Shown here: positions 27,187 through 36,479 of the stretch, piece by piece
Numbering within the stretch: position 1 is the first letter of the stretch
How the letters are laid out: every line of letters starts with the position of its first letter
Assembly: GCA_910579035.1 (NCBI GenBank)
Contig: CAJTSR010000005.1
Span: 58,183 to 122,182 of the forward strand
Origin: an uncultured Muribaculaceae bacterium
GTDB taxonomy: Bacteria; Bacteroidota; Bacteroidia; Bacteroidales; Muribaculaceae
DNA length: 64,000 nucleotides
Direction of reading: 5' to 3'
The notes under the pieces: generated by a model
Seen by the model: the letters and a program-made list of their open reading frames with translations, nothing else
What the model was told of the DNA's origin: nothing
The model's database searches: none
Program-made: the position numbers and the translations under genes

Positions 27187-28278
27187 ATGGACAAAAAAGA
27201 GCACCGCTACTGCGTGATAATGTGCGGAGGCATCGGGAGCCGATTCTGGCCTTACAGCCGCGCGCGACTGCCCAAGCAGTTTATCGACTTCCTCGGCACC
27301 GGCCGCACGCTCCTGCAGATGAGCTACGACCGCATACGCGACCTCGTTCCGCACTCCAACATACTCATCATGACCAATGAGAGGTATGCCGACGAAGTAC
27401 GCGCCCAGCTGCCGGAGCTCGCCGCCGACCAGATTCTGTTCGAGCCGGCACGGCGAAACACCGCCCCCTGCATCGCGTGGGCCGCGTGGCACGTGGCCGC
27501 GCGCGACCCCGAGGCGTCAATCGTGGTGACACCCTCCGACCATCTCATAACACGCGAGGCCGAGTTCACGCGCAGCCTGCTCGACGGATTCGACTTCGTG
27601 GAGGCACGCGACGCGCTCCTCACTCTGGGCATATCTCCCACGCGCCCGGAAACAGGCTACGGCTACATTCAGGTAGGCGATCAGGTGGAGGGCGATTTCA
27701 GCAAGGTGAAAACCTTCACGGAGAAGCCTAATCTCGAACTGGCCAAGGTATTTCTGGCCACGGGCGAGTTTTTCTGGAACTCGGGCATATTCCTCTGGAC
27801 CGCCGCCTCGATACAGCGGGCAATACGGCGCCACGTGCCCGACATAGCCGCCGTGTTCGACTCCGCCGAGCCTGCCACTTACCGCAATCCTGCCAAAGAA
27901 CGCGAATTTATCGACCTCGCATATCCCGGCTGTATGAGCATATCGATCGACTTCTCGGTGATGGAGAAGGCCGACAACGTGTTTGTGGAAACGGTGACTT
28001 TCGGCTGGAACGACCTCGGCACGTGGAGCGCGCTCTACGACCTGTCGCCCAAGAACAGCGACACCAACGTGACGCAGAACTGCAACGTGCTCAGCTACAA
28101 TTCCTCGGGTAATATCTTTGCCGTGCGCGGCGAGAAACTCGTGGTGGTCGACGGCTTGGAGGACTACATCGTGGCCGATGCCGACGGCGTGCTCCTGATA
28201 TGCCCCAAGGCACGCGAGCAGGAAATCAAACGAATGGTTACCGATGCCCGCCTCAAATTCGGCGACAAATACGAGTAA
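27187..28278 (+). CDS. Mannose-1-phosphate guanylyltransferase
   Basis: 363 residues. The nucleotidyltransferase signature CGGIGSRFWPYSRARLPKQF starts near residue 13. Later ETGYGYIQVG, FTEKPN, EFFWNSGIFLW and FGWNDLGTWSALYDL are standard for GDP-mannose pyrophosphorylases. It makes GDP-mannose from mannose-1-phosphate and GTP, feeding GDP-fucose or mannose-containing surface glycans. It is the single-domain type with no fused phosphomannose isomerase. It lies 22 bases after ettA; argS downstream has its own promoter. Confidence 0.92.
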   Translation: MDKKEHRYCVIMCGGIGSRFWPYSRARLPKQFIDFLGTGRTLLQMSYDRIRDLVPHSNILIMTNERYADEVRAQLPELAADQILFEPARRNTAPCIAWAAWHVAARDPEASIVVTPSDHLITREAEFTRSLLDGFDFVEARDALLTLGISPTRPETGYGYIQVGDQVEGDFSKVKTFTEKPNLELAKVFLATGEFFWNSGIFLWTAASIQRAIRRHVPDIAAVFDSAEPATYRNPAKEREFIDLAYPGCMSISIDFSVMEKADNVFVETVTFGWNDLGTWSALYDLSPKNSDTNVTQNCNVLSYNSSGNIFAVRGEKLVVVDGLEDYIVADADGVLLICPKAREQEIKRMVTDARLKFGDKYE

Positions 28279-28281
28279 TTG

Positions 28282-28312
28282 TTTGTTTATATGTTTATAA
28301 CGCATACTTTTC
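28282..28312 (+). promoter_or_regulatory. Promoter of argS
   Basis: TTTG (28282-28285), 19-base spacer, TACTTTTC (28305-28312): close to TTTG/TAnnTTTG. ATG follows at 28331. Confidence 0.55.
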
Positions 28313-28330
28313 TTTCTTAGCAACCCCAAT

Positions 28331-30118
28331 ATGTCAATAGATAAAATCATATCCGAGGCCGCGTCGAAGGCCGTCAAAGAACTATACGGCATCGATGCCG
28401 ACCCGGCTTCCATAGCGCCTCAGGCAACCCGCAAAGAATTCGAGGGCAATCTCACCATCGTGGTATTCCCGTGGGTGAAAGCGGCCCGCAAGGCTCCCGA
28501 GGCCGTAGGCGCCGAAATAGGACAGTGGCTGGTGGACAACGAACCGGCCGTTGCCGCTTTCAACGTAGTGAAAGGCTTCCTCAACTTGGTAATCACGCCT
28601 ACTTTCTGGAACAGCGTGCTGGTCGCCATCGAGTCGGAGCCGAACTACGGCTTCAAGGCGGCAGGCCCCGAAAGTCCCCTGGTGATGGTGGAGTACTCCT
28701 CACCTAACACCAACAAGCCGCTGCACCTCGGCCACCTGCGCAACATACTCCTCGGCTCGAGCCTCGCCAACATACTCGGTGCCTGCGGCAACCGCGTGGT
28801 AAAGACCAACATAGTGAACGACCGAGGCATACACATCTGCAAGTCGATGCTCGCATGGCAGCGCTGGTTCGACGGCGCCACTCCCGAGAGTACCGGCACC
28901 AAGGGCGACCACCTCGTAGGCGACTGCTACGTATCTTTCGACAAGCACTATAAGGAAGAACTCGCCGAGCTGCAGGCCAAAGGCATGAGCAAGGAAGAAG
29001 CCGAAGCCGCCTCGACCATCATGGCCGACGCCCGCGCCATGCTCCGCAAGTGGGAAGAAGGCGACCCCGAAGTACGCGCCCTCTGGGAAAAGATGAACAG
29101 CTGGGTATATGCCGGTTTCGACCAGACTTACGAGCGCATGGGAGTGGGATTCGACAAGATATACTACGAGTCGAAGACATACCTCGACGGCAAGGAGAAA
29201 GTGCTCGAAGGACTCGAAAAAGGCGTGTTCTACCGCCGCGAGGACGGCTCTGTATGGGCCGACCTGAGCGCCGACGGCCTCGACGAGAAGCTGCTGCTCC
29301 GCTCCGACGGCACCTCGGTATACATGACGCAGGACATCGGCACCGCCAAACAGCGTTTCGACGACTACGACATCGACCGCATGATATACGTGGTGGGCAA
29401 CGAGCAGAACTACCACTTCCAGGTGCTGTCGATGCTGCTCGACCGCCTCGGTTTCAGCTGGGGCAAGGACCTTGTGCACTTCAGCTACGGCATGGTGGAA
29501 CTGCCCGAAGGCAAGATGAAAAGCCGCGAAGGCACGGTGGTGGACGCCGACGACCTTATGGCTGATATGACAGCGACGGCGCGCGAAGTGGCCGTGTCGC
29601 TCGGCAAGCTCGACGGCATGCCGCAGGAAGAAATCGACAGCGTGGCCGAAACCGTCGGCCAGGGAGCGCTCAAGTACTTCCTGCTGAAGGTTGACCCGCG
29701 CAAGAACATGACATTCAACCCGCGCGAGAGCATCGACTTCAACGGCAACACCGGCCCGTTCATACAGTACACATACGCCCGAATCCGCTCCGTGCTGCGC
29801 CGCTGCGAAGAAGCCGGCATGGCGCATCTCGACTACTCGGCCGTGGTGCCCAACGAGAAGGAAATAGCGCTGATACAGCGTCTGGCCGACTTCCCCGAAG
29901 TGGTGGCCGAAGCGGGCCGCAACTACTCGCCGGCGCTGATTGCGAATTACTGCTATGACCTTGTGAAAGAATACAACCAGTTCTACCACGACTGCTCCAT
30001 ACTCCGCGAAGAAGACCGCGCCATCTGCTCCCTGCGAATGGCAATCTCCGACGCCACAGCCAAGACAATCAAAAAGTCGATGGCGCTTTTAGGCATCAAC
30101 GTGCCGGAACGAATGTAA
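28331..30118 (+). CDS. argS: Arginyl-tRNA synthetase
   Basis: 595 residues. The N-terminal tRNA-binding domain is followed by the class I HIGH region (EYSSPNTNKPLHLGHLRN, about 120-137) and a KMSKS equivalent KMKSREG (about 396-402). The C-terminal anticodon-binding domain runs from about 465 with QYTYARIRSVLRR, ending in VPERM as usual for ArgS. It charges tRNA-Arg. Length is typical. Confidence 0.96.
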   Translation: MSIDKIISEAASKAVKELYGIDADPASIAPQATRKEFEGNLTIVVFPWVKAARKAPEAVGAEIGQWLVDNEPAVAAFNVVKGFLNLVITPTFWNSVLVAIESEPNYGFKAAGPESPLVMVEYSSPNTNKPLHLGHLRNILLGSSLANILGACGNRVVKTNIVNDRGIHICKSMLAWQRWFDGATPESTGTKGDHLVGDCYVSFDKHYKEELAELQAKGMSKEEAEAASTIMADARAMLRKWEEGDPEVRALWEKMNSWVYAGFDQTYERMGVGFDKIYYESKTYLDGKEKVLEGLEKGVFYRREDGSVWADLSADGLDEKLLLRSDGTSVYMTQDIGTAKQRFDDYDIDRMIYVVGNEQNYHFQVLSMLLDRLGFSWGKDLVHFSYGMVELPEGKMKSREGTVVDADDLMADMTATAREVAVSLGKLDGMPQEEIDSVAETVGQGALKYFLLKVDPRKNMTFNPRESIDFNGNTGPFIQYTYARIRSVLRRCEEAGMAHLDYSAVVPNEKEIALIQRLADFPEVVAEAGRNYSPALIANYCYDLVKEYNQFYHDCSILREEDRAICSLRMAISDATAKTIKKSMALLGINVPERM

Positions 30119-30151
30119 CAAAAACAACTCCTCAAAACAACACTAACAACT

Positions 30152-30868
30152 ATGTACAACAACGATTACCGCCCCTACGGGGGCAACTACCCCGATGCTG
30201 CCGCCCTCGCCTCGACTGTGAGCAGCACCATGAAGCGAGTATACCTCAAAATGTTCCTCGCCATGCTCGTAACGGCTGTCACCTCATGGCTCGCCGCCAC
30301 AAGCCAGGCATATATGACATTCCTGTTCACCCACACGTGGATGATGTTCGTGCTCATCGCAGCCGAATTTGGCCTCGTGATAGCCATTTCCGGCGCCATC
30401 AACCGCCTCAGCTCAAGCACAGCCTCGCTGCTGTTCTACCTGTTTGCCGTGGTCAACGGTTTGACACTTTGCACCATATTCTATGCCTATAGTCCTGCCG
30501 CCATCGTAAAGACATTCTTTGTCACGGCCGCCACTTTCGGCGCCATGAGCGTGTACAGCTATTTCACGTCGAACGACCTCTCCAAGTTCGGCAACTTCCT
30601 CTTCTACGCCCTCATAGGCCTTGTGATAGCCTCGCTTGTGAATATATTTATGCGCAGCTCCGCCCTCGACTGGATAGTGTCTATCGCCGGCGTGCTCATA
30701 TTCATCGGACTTACCGCCTGGGACACCCAGCAGGTAAAGCGCCTCGCAATGGTCACCCCCGAAGGAGCCGTGGGCAAGCTCGCCACCATAGGCGCGCTCA
30801 CGCTCTATCTCGACTTCATCAACCTGTTCCTCTTCCTGCTCCGCATCTTCGGCGGCAACCGCGACTAA
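30152..30868 (+). CDS. Bax inhibitor-1/YccA family membrane protein
   Basis: 238 residues with seven predicted membrane helices from about residue 33 to the end and a Tyr/Asn-rich N-terminal tail. Family hallmarks include FLFTHTWMM, AINRLSSSTASLLFYLFAVVNGLTL and the C-terminal GLTAWDTQQVKRL with its acidic residue. Members act as pH-sensitive calcium leak channels or associate with membrane proteases; the physiological role here is not known. It is followed directly by an octamer repeat array. Confidence 0.92.
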   Translation: MYNNDYRPYGGNYPDAAALASTVSSTMKRVYLKMFLAMLVTAVTSWLAATSQAYMTFLFTHTWMMFVLIAAEFGLVIAISGAINRLSSSTASLLFYLFAVVNGLTLCTIFYAYSPAAIVKTFFVTAATFGAMSVYSYFTSNDLSKFGNFLFYALIGLVIASLVNIFMRSSALDWIVSIAGVLIFIGLTAWDTQQVKRLAMVTPEGAVGKLATIGALTLYLDFINLFLFLLRIFGGNRD

Positions 30869-30915
30869 CCACCTAACCACCTGACCACTTAACCACCTAA
30901 CCACTTACCCACTTG
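30869..30915 (+). repeat. Octamer array CCACYTRN, about six units
   Basis: Six consecutive 8-base units, such as CCACCTAA, CCACCTGA and CCACTTAA, fill the gap between the BI-1 gene and the MATE gene, running up to the TTG start of the latter. Same unit as in the composite repeats at 24328 and 49681. Confidence 0.7.
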
Positions 30916-30917
30916 CA

Positions 30918-32246
30918 TTGAAGAAGTACTTCGCCACATACCGCTCTATCGCCAAGCTGGCCTTCCCCCTCTTTTTAGGCCAGCTTGGCAATATTGCCGT
31001 GGGCTTCGCCGACAATATAATGGTGGGACATTACTCCACCGAGGCACTCGCCTCGGCGTCGTTTGTCAACAACTTCTTCAACATCGCCATATTTGCCTGC
31101 GTGGGCTTCACCTACGGGCTGACGCCTATAATAGGAGCGATGTACGCCCGTGGCGAAACCGACAGGATAGGGCGTGCCGTCCGCGTGGGGATATGGGTCA
31201 ACACCCTTTTCACCATAGCCGTGGCATCGATAATGCTCGGCATATACTTCAATCTCCACCGCCTCGGCCAGCCCGACGAGCTTATGCCGCTTATCAGGCC
31301 GTACTATCTGATAGTGCTTTCGGGCATGCTGCCGGTATGTATATTCAACGTACTGGCCCAATGGAGCTTCGGCTGCAACGACACAGCGCTGCCCACATGG
31401 ATAGTGCTCGCGGCCAATGCCGTGAACATATTCGGCAACTACCTGCTGATATACGGCAACTGGGGACTGCCCGAACTCGGACTCACAGGCGCAGGCATAA
31501 GCACGCTCACAGCCAGGTTCATATGTATGGGCGCGATACTGTGGGTGTTCTTCGGAACGCGGCGCGGCGCACCGTACATAGCCGGATTCCGCGCCAAAGC
31601 CGACAGATCGGACGGCATGTTCCGCCGCGTGGCGGCAACGGGCTTTCCGGTATCTATGCAGATGACCTTTGAAACAGCCTCATTCTCCGGCTCGGCGATA
31701 ATGGCCGGCTGGATAGGCGCCGTTTCCCTCGCGGCATTCCAGATAGTGGCTATCAGCGGCATGCTCGGATTCTGCATCTATTACAGCATAGGCGCCGCCA
31801 TGGCGATACCGCTCAGCCAAGCTGCGGGCACAGGCGACAGAGCCGCGATGCGCCGCACGGCGTGGGGCGGCTACCACCTGATACTTGCCACGATGGTGCT
31901 TGTGTCGGCATTGTTCGCCCTCGGCGGCAGCCACATAATGGGGCTTTTCAGCTCCGACCCCGCCGTGATAAGCCTCGCGGTGACGCTTATCGTGCCGCTG
32001 GTGCTATACCAGTTCGGCGATGCCACACAGATAAGCTTCGCCAACGCCCTGCGCGGCACATCGCACGTGATGCCGATGCTTTACATCGCGTTTGTAAGCT
32101 ACATCGTGATAGGCCTCCCCTGCACCTACCTTCTGGCTTTTCCGGCCGGCCTCGGCCTTTACGGCATAGTGCTCAGCTTCTCGGTATGCCTCTTGGTGGC
32201 GGCAGTGCTTTACCTGTACTTCTTCCTGAGAGCCACCCGAAAATAG
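30918..32246 (+). CDS. MATE-family multidrug/Na+ efflux transporter
   Basis: 442 residues, about twelve membrane helices. The N-terminal PLFLGQLGNIAVGFADNIMVGHYSTEALA and the mid-protein repeat GFPVSMQMTFETASFSGSAIMAGWIG are typical MATE half-repeats. MATE pumps export cationic drugs using Na+ or H+. The start must be non-ATG: TTG at 30918 gives MKKYFATYRSIAKLAFP, a sensible cytoplasmic N-terminus, and no in-frame ATG exists before the first helix. The repeat array upstream leaves no obvious promoter, so read-through from the BI-1 gene is possible. Confidence 0.9.
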   Translation: MKKYFATYRSIAKLAFPLFLGQLGNIAVGFADNIMVGHYSTEALASASFVNNFFNIAIFACVGFTYGLTPIIGAMYARGETDRIGRAVRVGIWVNTLFTIAVASIMLGIYFNLHRLGQPDELMPLIRPYYLIVLSGMLPVCIFNVLAQWSFGCNDTALPTWIVLAANAVNIFGNYLLIYGNWGLPELGLTGAGISTLTARFICMGAILWVFFGTRRGAPYIAGFRAKADRSDGMFRRVAATGFPVSMQMTFETASFSGSAIMAGWIGAVSLAAFQIVAISGMLGFCIYYSIGAAMAIPLSQAAGTGDRAAMRRTAWGGYHLILATMVLVSALFALGGSHIMGLFSSDPAVISLAVTLIVPLVLYQFGDATQISFANALRGTSHVMPMLYIAFVSYIVIGLPCTYLLAFPAGLGLYGIVLSFSVCLLVAAVLYLYFFLRATRK

Positions 32247-32248
32247 CT

Positions 32249-32281
32249 TTTGGCAGTACGGAGTAAAAACATTATCTTTGC
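32249..32281 (+). promoter_or_regulatory. Promoter of pyrH-frr
   Basis: TTTG (32249-32252), 20-base spacer, TATCTTTGC (32273-32281): full Bacteroidetes consensus, 14 bases before the pyrH ATG. Confidence 0.75.
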
Positions 32282-32295
32282 CAAAAACCTGAATT

Positions 32296-33006
32296 ATGGA
32301 ACCCAGATACCACAGAATACTCCTAAAACTCAGCGGAGAATCCCTTATGGGAGCGCAAGGCTACGGCATTGACTCCGACCATCTTAATTCGTATGCCGAA
32401 CAGATTACAGCCCTGGCTCAGGCCGGCGTGGAGGTAGGCATAGTGATCGGCGGCGGCAACATATTCCGAGGTCTTTCGGGTGCGGCCAAAGGATTCGACC
32501 GCGTGAAAGGCGACCAGATGGGAATGCTCGCCACCGTCATCAACTCGCTCGCCCTCAGCTCCGCCCTCGAGGCGGCAGGCTGCCGCGCCCGGGTGCTCAC
32601 CTCGATAGGCATGTTCCCCGTAGGCGAGCCGTACAGCCCTATGCGCGCCATCGAAACCCTCTCCGACGGCACTGTGGCCATCATAGCCGGAGGCACAGGC
32701 AACCCGTTCTTCACCACCGACACCGCCGCCGCCCTGCGCGCCGTGGAGATAAAGGCCGAAGCAATGTTCAAGGGCACACGCGTGGACGGCATATACACCT
32801 CCGACCCCGAAAAAGACCCCGAGGCCACCAAGTTCGACTCCATTAGCTACGACGAGATATACAACCGCGGGCTGAAGATAATGGACCTCACCGCCACCAC
32901 CCTCTGCCGCGAGAACGGCATGAAGATAGTGGTTTTCGACATGGACACCCCCGGCAACCTCGCCCGCGTGATAGCCGGAGAGCCCATCGGCACCGTAGTA
33001 TACTAA
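32296..33006 (+). CDS. pyrH: Uridylate kinase (UMP kinase)
   Basis: 236 residues of the amino-acid-kinase fold. RILLKLSGESL (6-16) is the phosphate-binding start, followed by GIVIGGGNIFRG, GDQMGMLATVINSLAL, the GGTGNPFFTTDTAAALRA loop and DGIYTSDPEKDP. It phosphorylates UMP to UDP and is usually allosterically controlled by GTP/UTP. frr follows 15 bases later, a conserved pairing. Confidence 0.96.
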   Translation: MEPRYHRILLKLSGESLMGAQGYGIDSDHLNSYAEQITALAQAGVEVGIVIGGGNIFRGLSGAAKGFDRVKGDQMGMLATVINSLALSSALEAAGCRARVLTSIGMFPVGEPYSPMRAIETLSDGTVAIIAGGTGNPFFTTDTAAALRAVEIKAEAMFKGTRVDGIYTSDPEKDPEATKFDSISYDEIYNRGLKIMDLTATTLCRENGMKIVVFDMDTPGNLARVIAGEPIGTVVY

Positions 33007-33021
33007 CAATTAAAATAACAT

Positions 33022-33582
33022 ATGACCGACCCTAAGACTTATATCGGCCCTGCCGAAGAAAAAATGGAAATGGCAGTGGCATATCTCGACGAAACACTCG
33101 CCCGCATACGTGCCGGAAAAGCCAACGCTAAAATCCTCGACGGCGTGCGGGTGGAATACTACGGCAGCATGGTGCCGGTGTCGAACGTGGCAAACATCAC
33201 CGTGCCCGACGCCCGCACCATCGCCATCACACCGTGGGAAAAAGCGATGTTCAAAGCCATTGAAAAAGCCATCATCAACTCCGAGGTAGGCATCACTCCC
33301 GAAAACAACGGCGAGATTATCCGCCTGTCGATACCGCCGCTCACCGAAGACCGCCGCAAAGCGCTCGTCAAGCAGTGCAAGGCAGAGGCCGAGAACGCAA
33401 AGGTATCCGTGCGCAACGCCCGCCGCGACGCCATCGACGGACTCAAGAAGGCAATCAAGCAAGGCATGTCGGAAGACATCGAGAAAGACGCCGAAGCCAC
33501 CGTCCAGAAGATACACGACAAATACCTCAAAAGAATCGACGACATATTCGCCGCCAAAGAAAAAGAAATCCTCACCGTATAA
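33022..33582 (+). CDS. frr: Ribosome recycling factor
   Basis: 186 residues. RRF signature segments are present: the N-terminal helix with LARIRAGKANAKILDGVRVEYYGSMVPVSNVANI, then EVGITPENNGEIIRLSIPPLTEDRRK and the C-terminal helix KYLKRIDDIFAAKEKEIL. With EF-G it splits post-termination ribosomes. It is terminated by a strong hairpin at 33600-33629, after which the AT-rich restriction-modification island begins. Confidence 0.96.
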   Translation: MTDPKTYIGPAEEKMEMAVAYLDETLARIRAGKANAKILDGVRVEYYGSMVPVSNVANITVPDARTIAITPWEKAMFKAIEKAIINSEVGITPENNGEIIRLSIPPLTEDRRKALVKQCKAEAENAKVSVRNARRDAIDGLKKAIKQGMSEDIEKDAEATVQKIHDKYLKRIDDIFAAKEKEILTV

Positions 33583-33599
33583 TCCACTAAACGGATTTG

Positions 33600-33629
33600 G
33601 TCAAAGCCGCCATTATCGGCGGCTTTGAC
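33600..33629 (+). terminator. Terminator-like hairpin after frr
   Basis: GTCAAAGCCGCC (33600-33611) pairs perfectly with GGCGGCTTTGAC (33618-33629), six-base loop. There is no T run beyond the stem. It marks the border between GC-rich chromosome and the AT-rich island. Confidence 0.6.
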
Positions 33630-33655
33630 TGCTTATAAGCACACCACACACAAAG

Positions 33656-35425
33656 ATGAATGTACAAGCCCCTACCGTTCGAAATGCCAAACCTTTCCTC
33701 AAATGGGCCGGAGGTAAAACACAATTGCTTCCGACCATAGAGCAAAGGCTTCCCCAAATATTAAAGAATGAAAAAGAAATTACTTACATAGAACCATTCG
33801 TAGGAGGCGGTGCAATGCTTTTTTTTATGCTCAGAAACTACCGAAACATAAAAAAAGCAGTAATAAACGATATAAATGTTCATCTGATTAACGCATATAA
33901 GGCGATACGGGACACACCTTCAGAGCTAATTGCTGCATTATCAAATATACAGGAAACATACGCGAAACTACCCAACCTTGAAAGTAAAAAAGAATACTTC
34001 CTCGATATCCGCAAGAAATTCAATAATGAAGACCTTGGACGGGTGGATGACGCCGCGTTGCTAATATTTCTGAATCGCACATGTTTCAATGGATTATATC
34101 GTGAAAATTCCAAAGGCGAATTTAATGTACCTTTCGGACAATATTACAATCCGCTCATTTGCGACGAAAACACAATATTAGCAAATAACGAATTGCTGCA
34201 AAACGTTTTAATACTGAATGGCGATTTCTCTCAAACAATGGAGTATGCTGGAGAAAACACATTCGTATATCTTGATCCTCCTTACAGGCCTCTCGATACC
34301 ACGTCCTGCTTTAACTCATACTCAAAGGAGCCTTTTGATGACAACGAGCAAATAAGGCTCAAAGTATTTATCGACTCGCTTGACAAAAAGGGTTGTTGTA
34401 TAATGCTCAGCAACTCCGACGGACACTCAAGAAATGAAAACGATGTGTTTTTTGACCAACTATATAGCAAATATCTAATCGAACGAGTATCTGCAAGCAG
34501 AGCCATAAACGCCAATCCAACTAAACGTGGCAAACTATCCGAATTACTGATACGCAACTATGACGAAGGAATAGAACCCACAAACAACTGCACAAGAATG
34601 GAAAATAATTCGATCGACAACTTTCTAAAACCACTGAAAGAAACACATTTCTCGCTCGGGGATTACGTTGATTTTCAAAAAGTAGAGGCACATATAGAAT
34701 CCATATCGATGAAATTAAACCAATTGAACTACCTAATTGGTAAAGAAGATATGGCCGCCGCTGTAAACAGACTCTGGATTGAGAATCGCAACGCATTCTC
34801 AGTTCTTGGCATATTAATAGCTGTTCGCCAAGAAGATAAGAAGAAAGTACTTGACAAAAACGGCAACACACGCCTCATCAAAGATTATCTAAACTCGCCC
34901 GAATTAATAACCGAATTTCTCGACAGCACAGGACTCACCAAAATACTGCAATCCGGGCAAATAAAAAATCTTGTCGATTACGTGTTCGGGGTAGAAGTCG
35001 GGCTTGATTCCAATGCACGCAAGAATCGAAGCGGGGACATTATGGAAAATCTTGTTGCAAGTATCTTCAAAAACAGCGGCATAGAATTTAAAAAAGAAGT
35101 TTACAGCAAAGAATTTCCCGAAATAGAGGCTGCCCTCGGAACTGACAAGAAACGTTTTGACTTCGTAATCCGCACAGCCTTAAAAACATACCTTATTGAG
35201 GTCAACTACTATTCAGGCAGTGGTTCAAAACCTAACGAAATTGCACGGTCATACACGGATTTATGTCCTAAAATCAACGCTGTGCCCGGCTATGAATTCA
35301 TATGGATAACAGACGGAATTGGCTGGAAGAAGGCTAAAAACAAGATTGAGGAAGCCTTAGTCCACATACCCGGAGTATACAATCTTACAACAATATATGA
35401 CTTTATAAACATTGTCAAATCATAG
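33656..35425 (+). CDS. DpnII-type restriction-modification fusion: Dam-like methylase plus DpnII-like nuclease
   Basis: 589 residues. The N-terminal part (about 1-295) is a Dam-family adenine-N6 methyltransferase: FLKWAGGKTQLLP (14-26) for SAM binding, YIEPFVGGGAM, and the catalytic DPPY at about 207. The C-terminal part (about 400-589) matches the DpnII endonuclease family: KNRSGDIMENLV, a PD-(D/E)xK-like core RFDF (near 500) and IEVNYYSGSGSK (near 513), then EFIWITDGIGWKKA. The two parts together equal the sum of M.DpnII and R.DpnII, so both are full-length. GATC is the expected target (family inference). Strongly AT-rich compared with frr; likely acquired. The DpnA-like methylase gene follows 4 bases later. 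Confidence 0.85.
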   Translation: MNVQAPTVRNAKPFLKWAGGKTQLLPTIEQRLPQILKNEKEITYIEPFVGGGAMLFFMLRNYRNIKKAVINDINVHLINAYKAIRDTPSELIAALSNIQETYAKLPNLESKKEYFLDIRKKFNNEDLGRVDDAALLIFLNRTCFNGLYRENSKGEFNVPFGQYYNPLICDENTILANNELLQNVLILNGDFSQTMEYAGENTFVYLDPPYRPLDTTSCFNSYSKEPFDDNEQIRLKVFIDSLDKKGCCIMLSNSDGHSRNENDVFFDQLYSKYLIERVSASRAINANPTKRGKLSELLIRNYDEGIEPTNNCTRMENNSIDNFLKPLKETHFSLGDYVDFQKVEAHIESISMKLNQLNYLIGKEDMAAAVNRLWIENRNAFSVLGILIAVRQEDKKKVLDKNGNTRLIKDYLNSPELITEFLDSTGLTKILQSGQIKNLVDYVFGVEVGLDSNARKNRSGDIMENLVASIFKNSGIEFKKEVYSKEFPEIEAALGTDKKRFDFVIRTALKTYLIEVNYYSGSGSKPNEIARSYTDLCPKINAVPGYEFIWITDGIGWKKAKNKIEEALVHIPGVYNLTTIYDFINIVKS

Positions 35426-35429
35426 AGTT

Positions 35430-36311
35430 GTGGCAAGCGACATAACGCCATATTACAAATCAAGCGACAGGGCATTCACCATTCTTAATGGCGATTGTTT
35501 TGAATTGCTTCCTAAATTCGACTTTATGTTCGATATGATTTTTGCCGATCCACCTTATTTCCTGTCCAATGGCGGAATTAGCTATCAAGCCGGCAAGATA
35601 GTATGTGTGGACAAAGGTGCTTGGGACAAGGGGAAATCCCAAGACGACATCACACATTTCAACGAACAATGGTTAAGCCTATGTCGCAGCAAGCTAAAAG
35701 ATAACGGCACTATATGGATATCTGGAACTTATCACAATATTTTCACGATAGCCACCTCCCTCACAGCTCTCGGATATAAAATATTAAACGTAATCACTTG
35801 GTCTAAAACCAATCCTCCGCCCAATATATCACGACGTTATTTCACTCATTCCACTGAATTTATAATATGGGCCAGAAAACTGCCTAAAGTCCCCCATAGA
35901 TATAATTACAATCTTATGAGGGCTATTAACGGCAACAAACAGATGACCGATGTGTGGAGGATGCCTGCAATCGGACGCTGGGAAAAATCTTGCGGTAAAC
36001 ACCCCACTCAAAAACCGCTGACATTATTATCGCGCATAATACTGGCAAGCACAGAACCCGGCGACTGGATCCTCGATCCGTTTTCTGGAGCCTCAACCAC
36101 TGGAATTGCCGCCAACCTTTGTGGCCGGAGATTTTTAGGTATTGAACAAGACACCCAATACGCCGAGATGAGCAGACTGAGGCGATTAGAACTTGACAAC
36201 ACCGATAGAATTCAGTATTACAAAAACCATATCCCAGATTTTAAACACACCGATATTAGCCAACTTGTTTGCGAATCTTCAGTTGATTATGGCTCAGACA
36301 TTCCATTTTAA
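35430..36311 (+). CDS. DpnA-like second adenine methyltransferase of DpnII-type system
   Basis: 293 residues from GTG at 35430; TTG at 35412 is an alternative start overlapping the fusion gene, and no usable ATG exists. Beta-class order of motifs: catalytic ADPPYFLSNGG (about 39-49) first, then GKHPTQKP and the SAM motif DPFSGASTTG (about 216-225), ending GRRFLGIEQD. WISGTYHNI, TWSKTNPPPNISRRYFTHSTE and the DVWRMPAI segment match M2.DpnII (DpnA), which methylates GATC adenine and can act on single-stranded DNA. The AT-rich composition is shared with the preceding fusion gene. A bidirectional terminator follows directly. Confidence 0.88.
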   Translation: MASDITPYYKSSDRAFTILNGDCFELLPKFDFMFDMIFADPPYFLSNGGISYQAGKIVCVDKGAWDKGKSQDDITHFNEQWLSLCRSKLKDNGTIWISGTYHNIFTIATSLTALGYKILNVITWSKTNPPPNISRRYFTHSTEFIIWARKLPKVPHRYNYNLMRAINGNKQMTDVWRMPAIGRWEKSCGKHPTQKPLTLLSRIILASTEPGDWILDPFSGASTTGIAANLCGRRFLGIEQDTQYAEMSRLRRLELDNTDRIQYYKNHIPDFKHTDISQLVCESSVDYGSDIPF

Positions 36312-36315
36312 GAAT

Positions 36316-36351
36316 AAAAAAACGGTGCGCCGAGGTGGTGCACCGTTTTTT
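36316..36351. terminator. Bidirectional terminator between R-M locus and tRNA genes
   Basis: ACGGTGC and GCACCGT form a stem flanked by A7 on the left and T6 on the right, so it can end transcripts from both strands: the methylase on plus and the tRNA operon on minus. Confidence 0.8.
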
Positions 36352-36357
36352 ACTCCG

Positions 36358-36431
36358 CGCTTCAAGATGGACTCGAACCAACGACCCTCTGATTAACAGT
36401 CAGATGCTCTAACCGACTGAGCTATTGAAGC
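36358..36431 (-). tRNA. tRNA-Asn(GTT), distal copy
   Basis: On the minus strand the acceptor GCTTCAA pairs with TTGAAGC. The D-arm is GCTC...GAGC, and the anticodon arm TCTGA-CTGTTAA-TCAGA gives anticodon GTT. The T-loop is TTCGAGT. CCA is not encoded. It is identical over the tRNA body to the copy at 36480-36553. Confidence 0.93.
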
Positions 36432-36479
36432 TTGCAGAAGCGGACTTTCTCCGCAAAGAAATGTGATAATGATAATGTG

